Positions 12,313 through 23,759 of a stretch of 64,000 nucleotides of DNA are shown piece after piece; positions within the stretch are counted from its first letter, which is position 1, and every line of letters starts with the position of its first letter. Under the pieces are notes generated by a model that was not told where the DNA came from, ran no database searches, and saw nothing but the letters and a program-made list of their open reading frames with translations. Position numbers and translations under genes: made by a program. The stretch spans positions 1,119,501-1,183,500 of the forward strand of contig CAUEEP010000740.1 in NCBI GenBank assembly GCA_958450365.1, written 5' to 3'. This DNA comes from Mesorhabditis belari. Taxonomy: Eukaryota; Nematoda; Chromadorea; Rhabditida; Rhabditidae.

Positions 12313-15300
12313 GGGGAGGGGAGGGAAAATAATAGTTTTAAATTAAAGAAGAGAAGAAGGAAAAGAGAAGGTGATTTTTTTATTTTTCGTTTCTTTGCTT
12401 CTTTACTTCTTTCAAATTGTCACATATTAGGCTGTCTAGAAAGTCTTTCGTCTTTTTTCTTTTCTTTTCTTTTTCCCAAAAAATCTTTTCCTCTTTTCTT
12501 ATAATAAAACTTATAATTTAGATGATTCTCTCTAGACAGCACCAATTTCAAAATTCACTTTCGAGATCACCTAGATATAAACATTTGAATGTTTGTTAGA
12601 TCACTAGCTTGTTTAGATCATATTTTAACGAATTCTAATCAAATCTATCTATAGAGCTGAAAGAAATGGCTCTTTTTTCGATCTTTTTTCAATCTTTTTT
12701 TTTGAATAAGTTTAGGGTCCTCGCGAGAAAGTGATCTTTGTGACAACTCCTAATGTTGATCTTAATGGATTCGATGCTGTGTGCACGGTTGATGTTGATC
12801 CAGAGAGTCCAACTTATTGCCAAGTAAGTGGACAAGTATTCAAAACATTCAAATGTTTATTATCTAGGTGATCTCGAAAGTGGATTTGTCGAATCGAGGA
12901 GATGAAGTGCATCACACTGGATGGAATGCTTGTTCGTCATGTCATGGAGATCCATCAGCACAAAGGTATAAAACGATTAACCCATTCGAAACCGCAGCGT
13001 TTTTTCTTTTTTTTCGTCTACGGACCAAGCCCTTTTTTTGACATTTTTGACTCCGAAGCAGTTTATTTATGGTTGGAAAGATGTAAGAGAGTCTCCTACA
13101 CCATTTATTTTTGATGAAGAACGATTTGAATTTGACTTCAGTACTTTTCAAGATCCTATCGATTATTATTCTTATTTTATCGACGACAATATTTTAGTAG
13201 GCGAATCTAATAAACATGGAAAAAGGAAAACAAACTGGCAGGATTTCGATGCAAAATCTTTCAAGCTCTTCCTGGCTTCAAATGGGAATCGTCAAATTAC
13301 CGAGGATTCGTGTCTACTGGAGTAGCAGGCCTGGATTAGGAGGATTTTCCCACATGTCCCACATTAGGTCAAGAGCAAAATTTGAATCTATTCTTCGCAA
13401 CCTGCGTTTTTGTGATAATGAACTGGATCCTGCAGGAGATCGGCTTTATAAGATTAGAGCTACTATGGAACATTTCAATGCAAAACCAGAGACTGCATTG
13501 ATTCCGGGTAAATATGAAACATCTTTTTTGCCCACGTAATTTGTAGATCTGCTACAATTGGAATATACATGTAATGCTGAAAAAAGCAATTAATTGAATG
13601 AAAATAGCTCAATTAGCGCTGCAGCGAATAATCGCTGCAGCGGTCCGTTCCTGAGTTTTTGTTGCAGCGATTATTCGCTGCAGAAGTTTCGAATGGGTTA
13701 AGCATTTGAATTGAATAATAGATTTGTTCTTTATTCAGATCTCACCTCATCGCTCCTTGTCTGAACTCGGATCGAATCTATATAATCAATGTGAAAGATC
13801 CGAAGAATTTGAGATTGGAAAAAGTAAGGCATAAGAAAGGAACCAGGAACTATAGAAATCCTACTCTTTCAGGTAATTCCATCCGAGAAATTGAAAGAGC
13901 ACAACGTTTCATTTCCACACACATCTCATTGTTTGGCTGATGGATCGATTATGATTTCAACGCTTGGAGATGAAAATGGAAATAATAAAGGTAAGGAAAA
14001 AGAAGTGAAAAAGTTGATGTTAAAAAGCTGATGTTAAAACAAATCATTTAAGGCAATTTTCTTCTTCTTGACGGGAAAACGTTTGAACCAAAAAATCATT
14101 GGAATTCAAATGGAAATCTTCAATTTAATTACGATTTTTGGTTTGTTCAAAAAGAAAACTTTTGCTTATTGATTCATTGCATCTTTCGGTGTCGCATATC
14201 CGGGTTCATTCTTGCAAGCAGCTGGAACATTAATTTAAATTAATTTAAAATTAATTTAAATCCAGGTATCAACCACGAAAGAATGTGATGATTTCAACAG
14301 AATGGGGTGTACCGAATCTCATCAAAAATGGCTTTAATCCGGAACATTTTCAGATCGGTTTTCGTTAGCATTATAATTATAAGAAATGATGATTTTAGGG
14401 AAATACGGTCACAATGTGAATGTGTTTGATTGGAAGAATAAAGTGAAGAAACAAACGATCGAGCTACCACTCCCACAAGGGGCAATCCCATTGGAGGTTC
14501 GGTCGGGAATTTCAGTTCAAAACTCAACCTTATTTCGATTCCTTTTAAAGATATTCAGCCTTTTAATTGATTTGGTGGAGTAGGCTAGTTTCCGCAACTT
14601 TTTTTTGCGCAACTGGGTCCTTTCGCGCAACTCGTCATAACTTTCTTCTAAGTGAGTCAATCTTTATGATTTTGGTGGTCATTTTGTTGCACTTATTGAG
14701 ATCTACAAAATGAAACTAAAATCATAAAGATTGGCCCACTTAGAAGCAAGTTATGGTGAGTTGCGCAAATGCCCTGTTGCGCAAATGGCCCAGTTGCGCA
14801 AATGGCCCAGTTGCGCAAATGACCCAGCTGCGCAAATGGCCCAGTTGCGCAAATGACCCTGTTGCGCAAAAAAAGTTGCGGAAACTAACCTACCCCGATT
14901 TGGTGACAAATTCCCTTCAAATATAAAGATATTCAGCTGTTTAAATGGTTTGGCGAGAAATTCCCTTCAGATAGGTCGATTGACCACTGTTTCCCTTATT
15001 ATAGAAGTTTTTAAAGTCGCAATTCTCTCCTTTAACAGATCCGTTTCCTTCACGAACCATCATCTCCGGATTGCTTTGTCGGAGCGGCTCTTGGCTCGTC
15101 AATCTTTCATTTACATCCAAGCAAAGAGGTAAAAAATGAAAATGATTAGCATTAGGACTCTAGATCTCTAGTTCAACGACTCTAGATCTCTAGCTAAACC
15201 AGATCAGAGCCAAATCAATTACTTTGGTATCAATCCACGATTCCAGGATCCCGAAAAGTATGTTGCTGACTGTGTTTTGAGTGTTCCATCATTGGATGTC

Positions 15301-17282
15301 GATGGCTGGGCTCTTCCATCAATGCCATCTTTGATCACCGACATTCTGATCTCAATGGATGACAAGTCTAATCTTCCAATTGAAATCCCATAAATCCTTT
15401 CAGATTTCTGTATTTTTCCAATTGGTTACACGGTGATTTGAGACAATACGATATCTCGGATCCACAAAAGCCGAAGCTTACCGGACAGGTTTGGCAAAGA
15501 AAGCCTTAGACTTTTCAAAGCCTCTTCTTTAGCTTTGGTTGGGTGGTTCTTTGCATACGGATAGTAGAATCACCGTTAAAACAAATGACTTTGTAAGTTT
15601 CTTTGATTATTTTAAGTTCAAGTTATTCAAGGAAAAATTTAGAAACAGCCACCACCATTGATTGTGAATGGAAAGAGAATCGAAGGAGCTCCACAAATGC
15701 TTCAATTGAGTCTCGATGGGAAAAGGCTTTATGTCACAACATCGCTTTATCGGTTAGTTTTTTTTGGATTTTGCGAAAAACTCGCGTAATCTTCTTTTCT
15801 TCTTTTCTTTTGATGATAGAAAAGTAAAGAGAAGATTGCTGTAGCTGAGTTTTCAGTTGTCATTTTATAGAAAAGATTCTTTGAGCCAATGAGAACTCTT
15901 TTAGACCATGGGACGCTCAATTTTACCCAAATCTTTTGAAAGAAGGCGGTGTAATGCTTCAAATTGATATAAATCCTGATGGAGGGATGACACTTAATCA
16001 AGATTTTCTTATCGATTTTGGAAAGGTGAACTCTTTTATGATAATTGATTAAAATAGGAAACTGTGTTTTCTAAAATACTTGAGCTCATACAGGCAACAG
16101 ATAGAATATGAGCTGATGAGCTATGAGCATAATAGCTACTGAAAGTATTTGAGGTGCTAGGATACTGTAGATATTAGATAATATATACTTCAAGTATTCC
16201 GAGCACAGTAGCTACTAGAATACTGTAAGTTTTAGGTAGTAGTTACTACAGGGTGACCAAGAATTATCGCAACAACGTCGTATTATGTTATGAGCCCCAT
16301 TTCTTTAGTTCCCAAAGTTCATTTCTTTAGTTTGCAGGCCTGTCTGAATGCCGATGGAGGCTAATTTGAATTTATTGGGTTGGTGAATTGTAAACTGCGG
16401 GACTTTGAACTAAAATTTATTCGACATAAAACCATAAATTCATTCGAAATAATTTCCATTATTATTGACGACTTCTGCCCATTTTACAGGCAATTTGCGG
16501 ATTCCTCTTTCGTAGTAGGATTTTGGTTTCGAATCGAAAAACTTTCAAAGCCAATTTTTGACTGCTTCTTCCGAATCGAAGTGTTCTCCCGCAAGCTCAT
16601 TACTCATGATCCGAAATAAATAGTAATCAAAAGGGGCAAGGTCCGGGCTGTATGGGGAATGCGCCAAAAGTTCCCAAACAAGGCTGTGTATTTTAGAGCG
16701 AGTCAGTGTGAGACTCAAAAATGGAGGACTGGAGATGTCCCAGTTTGAGCACTTTCTTCAAAAGAAACCCATTTTGGTGTCAATGGAAAAGTTGTAGAGA
16801 ATCAAAAATGAGGCTTATAGCTAAATTTCCAAAAAGATACACTTAGTAGTTTCGCTTAAAATGCAAGTTTTGTGAAAATTCGTAAATTTGGCAAATTTCT
16901 TGAAAACCAGTTTTTGAATCGTTCTGAAAATTTGGATATAAGCTTGATTTTTGATTCTCTACAACTTTTCCATTGGCACCAAAATGGGTTTCTTTTGAAG
17001 AAAGTGCTCAAACTGTCACATATGACAATAGGCGGCAGTTTTCAATTCACCAACCCAATAATTGTTAATTTGTTACTGTTATATGTTGATATTAAAGATA
17101 TTTAAGTAGACTTTTCGAGATGGGTTTCATATTTGGTTAAAAGCCAGGCCTTTTGTGTGTTGCGGTAATTGTTGGTCACCCTGTCGATTCGTTAATATTT
17201 TCTTTAGATAGAGGGTGGTCCTTATGTTGCGCATGAAATGAGATATCCTGGCGGGGATTGTACTTCGGATATTTGGATTTGA
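11763..17282 (+). CDS. SELENBP1: Selenium-binding protein / methanethiol oxidase homologue
   Basis: Fifteen exons join in phase to 466 codons (human SELENBP1 has 472): 11763-11816, 12716-12823, 12868-12965, 13739-13823, 13873-13990, 14053-14140, 14266-14357, 14399-14496, 15039-15128, 15247-15365, 15404-15488, 15533-15592, 15643-15752, 15905-16025, 17208-17282. Family hallmarks are present in order: [13 protein letters not shown] at the N-terminus, DEVHHTGW then CSSC (about residues 66-79), FPHTSHC (about 129-135), [49 protein letters not shown], and the C-terminal [16 protein letters not shown]. The conserved His residues that bind the metal in methanethiol oxidases are kept. The enzyme oxidises methanethiol to H2S, H2O2 and formaldehyde and is cytosolic (family knowledge). 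C. elegans has such proteins (semo-1). The gene looks intact. Introns 1, 3, 6, 8 and 14 carry insertions described separately. Confidence 0.96.
11905..12165. repeat. Dispersed direct repeat, copy 2, with duplicated exon
   Basis: Nearly identical to 9809-10050. It carries an intact form of the upstream gene's last exon (12025-12155; acceptor tgccag, coding [13 protein letters not shown] to [10 protein letters not shown] and TGA) inside intron 1 of the SELENBP1 homologue, same strand. Confidence 0.85.
12170..12310. repeat. A-rich low-complexity insertion in intron 1
   Basis: Runs of A, up to about 39 nt (12270-12308), with small T interruptions. They separate copies 2 and 3 of the dispersed repeat, replacing sequence that should be continuous (the ttgcttctttact tail resumes at about 12.39 kb). 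Confidence 0.75.
12385..12521. repeat. Dispersed direct repeat, copy 3 (partial, no exon)
   Basis: Contains ctttcaaattgtcacatatt, tctagaaagtctttcgtc and ataataaaacttata, then diverges before the exon part. Confidence 0.82.
12981..13697 (+). mobile_element. piggyBac-type relic in intron 3 of SELENBP1 homologue
   Basis: The element begins CCCATTCGAA and ends TTCGAATGGG, and is bounded on both sides by TTAA (12977-12980 and 13698-13701), the piggyBac target site. Inside, two overlapping plus-strand frames read piggyBac transposase N-terminal text: [18 protein letters not shown], then [18 protein letters not shown] with frame loss to [28 protein letters not shown] and [18 protein letters not shown]. 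The catalytic DDD core is absent, so it is a deleted non-autonomous copy of about 717 bp. Near the right end are nested palindromes of gctgcagcgattattcgc type. The host splice sites lie 11 nt and about 37 nt outside the TTAA copies. Confidence 0.93.
14141..14265 (-). repeat. Intron 6 with inverted copy of exon 1
   Basis: The minus strand of about 14170-14232 matches exon 1 of the same gene: aagaatgaacccggatatgc then gacaccgaaagatgcaat, against aagaatggacccggttatgc and the same continuation. Relative to exon 1 it has two substitutions plus insertions of 4 nt and 1 nt near its ATG, so its reading frame is lost. The remaining frame gives [16 protein letters not shown] then stop. Confidence 0.9.
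14580..14893. mobile_element. MITE with internal 17-nt tandem array (intron 8)
   Basis: Terminal inverted repeats gtaggctagtttccgcaact and its complement ending aaactaacctac, an inner inverted repeat (cataaagattggcccactta), and six copies of a gttgcgcaaatggccca-type unit on the right side only. It lies within intron 8 of the SELENBP1 homologue. Confidence 0.88.
16249..17182. mobile_element. Tc1-type element (CAGGGTGACCAAGAATTA), hosting a nested mariner
   Basis: Left end cagggtgaccaagaattatc, right end ttgttggtcaccctg. The same ends bound the small element at 24178-24446. It fills most of the 1,182-nt intron 14. Its middle (16374-17060) is a separate mariner-derived insertion. Confidence 0.82.
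16374..17060 (-). mobile_element. Mariner-derived element, family B copy 1 (nested)
   Basis: Inverted ends attgggttggtgaattg and caattcaccaacccaat. The left part is antisense to the C-terminal segment of a mariner transposase (the [19 protein letters not shown] text seen at 53.5-53.8 kb). The right part is a palindromic block shared with 33.9-34.2 kb. A deletion derivative, not coding. Confidence 0.87.
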
Positions 17283-17394
17283 TTTGATCAAATGATTGAA
17301 AACTTTTAAAACTTACTTTTCATATATTTTTTTGATTACTTTTTAATGATTTAAATGAATAAATGGTTAATCTGATGAAATTTGAATGTTAAAG

Positions 17395-17907
17395 AGGGAG
17401 TGGGACAAATGCGACCTTTTTTTTTGCGCACCCGGACATTTGTGCACCTTTTTTTCCGCACTTAGCCCATTAGCGCACCTTTTTTCGCGTTTTAAAAAAG
17501 CTCTAAAAAGCTAATATTAACCAATTTCTATTCCAAAAGTTGTTTTTCTAGGTAATTTTAGGGCGCAGAATCGAAATTTTAGCATATCAGAGCTTGTGGA
17601 AGCGAACGGACGGATTTATACAAAGAGAAAAATCAACAATTTTCTGTAATTTGACCATTGTAATTTGAATGTGAATGTTTTGTCTTTCAAATTGGTTCCA
17701 CACGCTCTGTTATGTCAAAATTTGAATTCGACACCCTCAAATTACCTAGAAAAACAACTTTTGGAATAGAAATTGGTTTGATGTTAATATTAGCTTTTAG
17801 AGCTTTTTTAAAACGCGAAAAAAGGTGCGCTAATGGGCTAATTGCGGACAAAAAAGGTGCGCAAATGTCCGGGTGCGCAAAAAAAGGCCGCATTTGTCCC
17901 ACTCCCT
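17395..17907. mobile_element. MITE with AGGGAGTGGGACAAATGCG ends
   Basis: Long terminal inverted repeats agggagtgggacaaatgcg and complement, flanked by gttaaag on both sides (7 or 8 bp duplication). The disrupted sequence has an uninterrupted paralogue at about 18181-18240, so the insertion can be read directly. Confidence 0.9.
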
Positions 17908-18324
17908 GTTAAAGAAGCTATTTTCAGAATATTTACTCTGATCTAAGTTCTTTGCTTATAAATCTGATTTTGTGTCAAGAAAAACAAGAAAACTTTATCG
18001 ATAAAAAGAGAAAAAGATGATCAAAAAAGAAATGAAAGTAACCGTCGCCCAATAGAAATATTTTTTTGTTTTGAGTGAAATGATCGAGAAACATTTGTAA
18101 AGATTGCGTTCATTCAAAAGAAATCCCTTTTTTTTTAAGCATCGAATATTCTGCAGAACTTGAAACGGCAAGCGTATCCTGAAATTTGAATATTAAAGAA
18201 GCTATTTTCAGAATATTTACTCTGATCTAAGTTCTTTGCTTTTATTAATTTTATAAGATAGCTGAATATCTATCATTCACTGTACTGTACAGAATTCGGA
18301 TATTGAAGAAACCATTGTTCAGAA

Positions 18325-18869
18325 TAGAGTGTGCTCCTTGTTGACAGACAATTTGTCAGACAAATTTTCATTGACAACTTTTTTGTCAGACAATTGATCC
18401 GACAAGACTTCCGACAATGCGTTTTCTAAAAGGTGCGCTTTTTAAGCAAAGCTATAAAGGTCGCGCGAAAAAAATTTGCAAACTTTTCTTAAAATATAGT
18501 AATGGATAGTTTTATTTAAGGATTTAGGTTTTTTAGGGCGTGCAATTTTTTTTTGGAATGGTTCTAGTGCAAATGTGGACAATAGGCCTGGTGAATTCGT
18601 AAATAATATAATTTTTTAATAGTGCTTATTAACTTTTCCCGTTTTAAATGTTTTCTTTAATTTTAAATAGCATTTAAAAAATTTTAAGTTTTAGCGAAGT
18701 TAAGAGTTAAGGAATAGAGTTAAGGAAAGAGTAATAGAAAAAAAGAGCGCAAGATTTTTATGTACATTTGCATTTTGAAAAATTTGCTGACGCAAAGCAT
18801 AGGGTTACGGTAGCTTATCCTTGGCGCGCGCTTTTTAGAAAACGCGTTGTCTGCAAGGAACACACTCTA
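18325..18869. mobile_element. hAT-like MITE with 8-bp target-site duplication
   Basis: Ends TAGAGTGTGCTCCTTG and CAAGGAACACACTCTA, flanked by identical GTTCAGAA at 18317-18324 and 18870-18877. An 8-bp duplication and TAGAG-type ends fit the hAT superfamily. No transposase was seen. Confidence 0.9.
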
Positions 18870-19194
18870 GTTCAGAAGAAGCCATTGTTCAATGCTTCAA
18901 TTCCATCAATTGATCAAGACAATTTGGAAAGCTTACTTATCTTAAAATGATGCTCTCCTATCTATTTTTGATCTATTTTTGTTCTATTTTTGAGCTGAAC
19001 TAAGCATTCTCTCTACATTCCTATCAGCGTTTTCTAAAAGAAAATCTCGAGGAAAAAGCTATCGGTTTCAAATCTACGTCTACAATATGTCCACTAACCT
19101 TTTACCCAATCCAAATTTCGATTAGTTTATTTGAATTACTTTCTTTGCTTTCAAAAAGACAACGGTATAGCTTATTCCCCTCCCAGTGCACTTG

Positions 19195-19350
19195 TCAAGA
19201 ATGCACGATCTAGTCTCTACCATATTCATCATGCCAAGAATGCACGACCTATTCTCTACCATATTCACGATGTCTCCATGTCACCAGATCTATTCTCTAC
19301 CATATTCACGATGTCAAGAATGCACGATCTATTCTCTATCATTCATCAGA
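19195..19350. repeat. Tandem repeat, about 43-bp unit, in 3' region of secreted-protein gene
   Basis: Three to four copies of a unit containing aagaatgcacgatctattct and ctaccatattcacgatgt lie just downstream of the stop codon of the minus-strand gene, likely in its 3' UTR. Confidence 0.85.
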
Positions 19351-19938
19351 TCAACATTCTTTTATTACTTTTTTGTTTCCTTGATGGTTGATCTTCTCTT
19401 TGCAATGTTTCCAGAAGATCTTCAATATCTTCTTCTCCAGTTTTCCAATTCTTCGATAAATCCGCTACATAAACATTTTCACGAGCGGTAGGCACTAGAT
19501 TCACCAACGTCATCGAATAGGGAAAACTCTGAAAGTTGAAAGAATTATTATTCCTTTATGAACAAGTAGAGGGAACCAGGGATCACTGGCTTAGGCAATG
19601 AGTCACTTATTGCATTTTAGTAAATAGGTTTTTTTTGCAAAAACACTCCATGCTTTAGAAAGCGAAAGCTATTTGGAAAATAGATGAGCTCGAGTACTGT
19701 AGTTTAAAAAAAATCTCGCTTTTTCAAATGAATAGCTTGACGTCAAAGCCCTTTATGCTCATCTCATTTGCGAAAAAAATGTTTCAAAAATTCTCACCCG
19801 AATGGATCGTTCATAAAGATTTTGGTGATTTGAGGGAATTTCTTGTGCTTTCACCCCACATTCTCCCAATATTAGTACAAGAAATAAGACAATGAGTTGA
19901 GAGATGGAAACGGGAGAAAACTGATCTCGAACCGCCAT
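19346..19938 (-). CDS. Secreted small protein, 107 residues, unknown family
   Basis: Two exons join in phase 0: 19938-19798 (47 codons) and 19528-19346 (60 codons plus TGA). The first ATG follows a canonical acceptor (cactttcag, 12 nt upstream), compatible with SL trans-splicing. Residues 14-32 form a hydrophobic signal-peptide core (QLIVLFLVLILGECG), with likely cleavage near KA-QE. The secreted part is about 75 residues, has no Cys, is acidic in its middle (GEEDIEDLLETLQRED) and basic at its end, with a KR dibasic site just before the terminal MLI. That layout would suit a peptide precursor or a small secreted effector, but no known peptide motif is visible. The 3' end runs into a 43-bp tandem repeat. 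Exon sizes, donor (GTGAGA) and acceptor are all standard. Confidence 0.75.
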
Positions 19939-20103
19939 CTGGCGGGGTACCTGAAAGTGACGAGAAATCAAGAAGTTGAGGGAAACATTTTAAAAAGGAC
20001 AAAGTAAATAGTAAAAGTTGTTTTTCCTAAGTGTATCCTTTCAAAAATCCATCATAAACTTGACTTTAATTATCAAATCTACTTTTGGCATTTTGTGGAT
20101 GTG

Positions 20104-20170
20104 GATGATAAAAGGTGAATGATAAAAGGCCACCTTTTATCATCCACATCCACACTTTTATCATCTGGTG
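20104..20170. repeat. Hairpin
   Basis: tgatgataaaaggtgaatga and the complementary ccttttatcatccac text form an imperfect inverted repeat. No other feature is seen between 19.95 and 21.0 kb. Confidence 0.55.
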
Positions 20171-21336
20171 GCCATCAGAAAACCTGGGATACTCTTACCG
20201 TAGACCAGTTGCCTTTTAAAATCTTTAAGTCGAAAGACAATGGTACTTTGCTTTTCAATGATAATGATTCAATGAGAATTCAATGAAAATTCAATGATTC
20301 AATGGCCTGTTGATTATCTAAAATAATAGAAATTGCTTGAAATTTGTTAAATTACTGAAAAAGCAATTTCCCAAAAAAGTTTAAGCAATGTTTACTTATC
20401 CAAAGGATTACGGTAGTCTCTGAAAGTGAAACTACTTTAGAAAACGATAGAGAAACACTCACAAGAAGGACATAATCTATTGAAGCTACACAAGTTTTTC
20501 CACTGTAAGTTCATCAAGAATTGAAAGCTCAAGGTTTGTCTTCTATAAGTTGATCATGGAATTGAAAGCTCATTTCCCTGGTGTTCTTAAAAGTTAACGT
20601 GAAAAAAGAGAACCAATCCAATACAAAGTATAAAATTTACTTTTAAAAAATCATCATTTAAACGTAAATGATGACGGGGAAGTAAAAAAAAAAAGGCGAA
20701 AATAAAGGTAGAGAGAATTCGGTATTCGATAGAAGAATGAGAAAAGAAGTAAAATGAGAAGAGCCCACTCAATCAACTGATATCAATAGAATCTATTCAT
20801 ATTGAAGGAATTCTCAAAAGAGCCAATTTTGATGAAATATCAACTCAAATTCTTTATGCAACACATCCAATTTTTAAATGGGGAAAATAAACGGCTCTAG
20901 TTTTGAAAGAGAAAAGAGTTATTTTAGGGAATGAGGATATTTTAAAGGTTAGCGATTGAGAGTTGGTGACATTTTGTAGCTTTTAACATATTTGTACTTG
21001 ATATTTTTGGGTGAAAAAATGGTTGCGCAATTTGTGGGCAGAAATACAGCCAAATTTGGGTCAACGGTTCCTGAGGAAATTTGACATAATGACGAGGAGG
21101 AACGAGCATTCGCGCGCATTCGGGGGCGAGGGCATTCAGGCCCTCGTCAATCCTTTTCCTTTACAAGATCCAAAAAGGAAGCCCCTTATGCTGAGGGGGT
21201 TTGCCAGATGGAAAGCGATTGGAGACACAAAGAACACTTCGCAGTCACTATTAGATAGAGATTGTGGATGTTACAAAAGGATATTCAGCTGTAAATTTGT
21301 ACCCGGGGGTTTTTGGGATCAAGAAATCTATCGGAA

Positions 21337-21820
<484 letters not shown>

Positions 21821-21829
21821 TCATTTTAT

Positions 21830-22850
21830 TGAGTCTTCTGGGAAATCGATGAGACTGATTTGAGCAATACTTGTTGAGAAAACAACATCCATACTTGTTC
21901 CACTTGAGCTTCAGTTCAGCCATGTTACGAAACTTTTCTCCTTTCAATTTTCGATTTACAGATCACAAGTGTTCAATGGGGTTGATGTCGGGGTTGCAGG
22001 GAGGTGTTCCAAGTATTTTTACTCCATTTTGACGAAACCAGGCCGGCATCCTTAAGAAAAATCCTCTCCGAATCTGTAGTCACCGTCCCATCATCAGCTG
22101 GCTTGCGTGCTTCGGGTCCCCATCTTGCATGAATAATCATCCTTGTCCCATTTTGGCTTGTGCATGAGGTAGCATGTGAGTCTCCGGTATGTCCTTGTAC
22201 TTTTGGGCATTCATGTTTCCCTTTATCAAACGTCTAAACCGTCTAAACCAGCGGACTAACATCGGACGCCGATATGCTACAAGACACAATTAGGTAGCTT
22301 GTAGAAAAACGTGAACAAACCCCAAATCATCATTCCGCCACCATTGAATTACCGTAGGACGAAGATACTTGGGTTTGTAGCGTGTTTCAATAGATCATCG
22401 AATCATTTGACCACTATCCGGGTTGAACATGTTGATCTTTGTCTCATCACTCCGGAGAACCCTCTTCCAATCGTCTATCGTCCAATGTTTGTACCTTTTT
22501 TTGTGAAGGCCAATCGCAATCGCCGATGCCGCGAAACCATCAGAGGCTTTGGTGCTGGTCGGCGGTCGAGCAAACAATCGAGCCGATTTGAGTCGATTCC
22601 GAATCGTTTGTCGTTTTTTACATTAGCTCCGAAGCGCGCCTGAAGCGTCTTCTCTCCATCAGAGCTCATCTCGTTTAGGTCCTTCACGAACATCCTGACC
22701 AATCACGAACTGAACAACGATCCTCCTTTGTTGCTGTTTTTGGTGGTCGACGCTTTTTCACATGTCAGTGCACTTCCCCTTCCAATTTTTGGCGTTTGCA
22801 AAGTCGAGAAACGGTTTTTCGCGAAACGGAGAACATTTCACAGACTGTTG
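21830..22850 (-). pseudogene. Tc1-type transposase relic
   Basis: Minus-strand frames read Tc1 transposase in order: RPPKTATKEDRCSVRDW (HTH linker); WTIDDWKRVLRSDETKINMF (first catalytic Asp block); GNMNAQKYKDIPETHMLPHA; QDGDPKHAS (second Asp block); PPCNPDINPIEHL (DxE block); and a C-terminal PRRLNKM. Several frame changes and stops make it non-functional. It abuts the MITE at 21.3-21.8 kb. The right boundary is unclear; a copy of the motif gagctcgaacagctat occurs on both sides of 22.87-22.96 kb. Confidence 0.9.
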
Positions 22851-22910
22851 CCACTTTGGTCCCTTGTTGACGAGCTCGAACAGCTATTCTCCTTTGTCGG
22901 AGTATCCAGA

Positions 22911-22945
22911 TACACTACTGGACAATGAAATATCATATTTGGCGA
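22911..22945 (+). mobile_element. Fragment of MITE family C (TACTGGACAATG)
   Basis: ctactggacaatgaaatatc followed by atattt, identical to the ends of the complete copies at 40.2 and 44.1 kb, with the rest missing. Confidence 0.65.
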
Positions 22946-23759
22946 GCTCGAACAGCTATGGGTTAAGGGCATTTTTTTTGATGACTTTATATAAAAGTAA
23001 ATTTAAAAAAGTTTCGAAAACTCGGATACGGATTTGAATCAAAAAAAAATTGATAAATTTGCATTTATAAATCGAAATTTCGATAGGAAATATGTATGAA
23101 AAAGTCAAAAAAAATAAGAAAATAAAGGAAAAAGAAAAGATTTCACTGATTTTTCAATTTCAATTCAACCTTTGAAATCAATAGTCTCAAAGCTAGGAAT
23201 TAGAAAGAAAACTCTAAAGTATTAAATGCCGAGTACAAAGCTTCTTGTTTCATACAAATTCAGAGGCTAAAACATTAAAAAGAGCTTTGTCGTCGATGTT
23301 TTCAGTCGTTTTGTGCTGCCCCGTCTTCAGTCAGCTTTTTCATTCTTTCATTTTTTTTCATTTTTTTTCATTTTCCTTCTTCAATTCTGTCTTTCTATAA
23401 AAATGAAAATTTATTAGCTTTGAGATAATAATAAAATTTGAGACAATCTTTCCCACTTTCCCTACAGTTTTTTCGCTACATATTCCTCTCATCAATTTGA
23501 TGTTAAAATTGAAAACAAAAAAGAAAGCTTTAGCAAATCGAAAATAGAAATATCACATATGAACAAGGGCAGAAAATTGGAAGAGAAAAGTTTGAAAAAT
23601 AAAAAAAACAAAACAAAATATATCAATTTTTTACCAGAGTAAAGCGAATTTCAAGCAAGAAAGTCGGGCAAAACAATTCTAAAGCACAAAAATGGAATAG
23701 CTGTGAAAATCGGTTGGTATTTAGAAAAAAAAAGAAATAAATTCAAATTTGGGAAGAAT

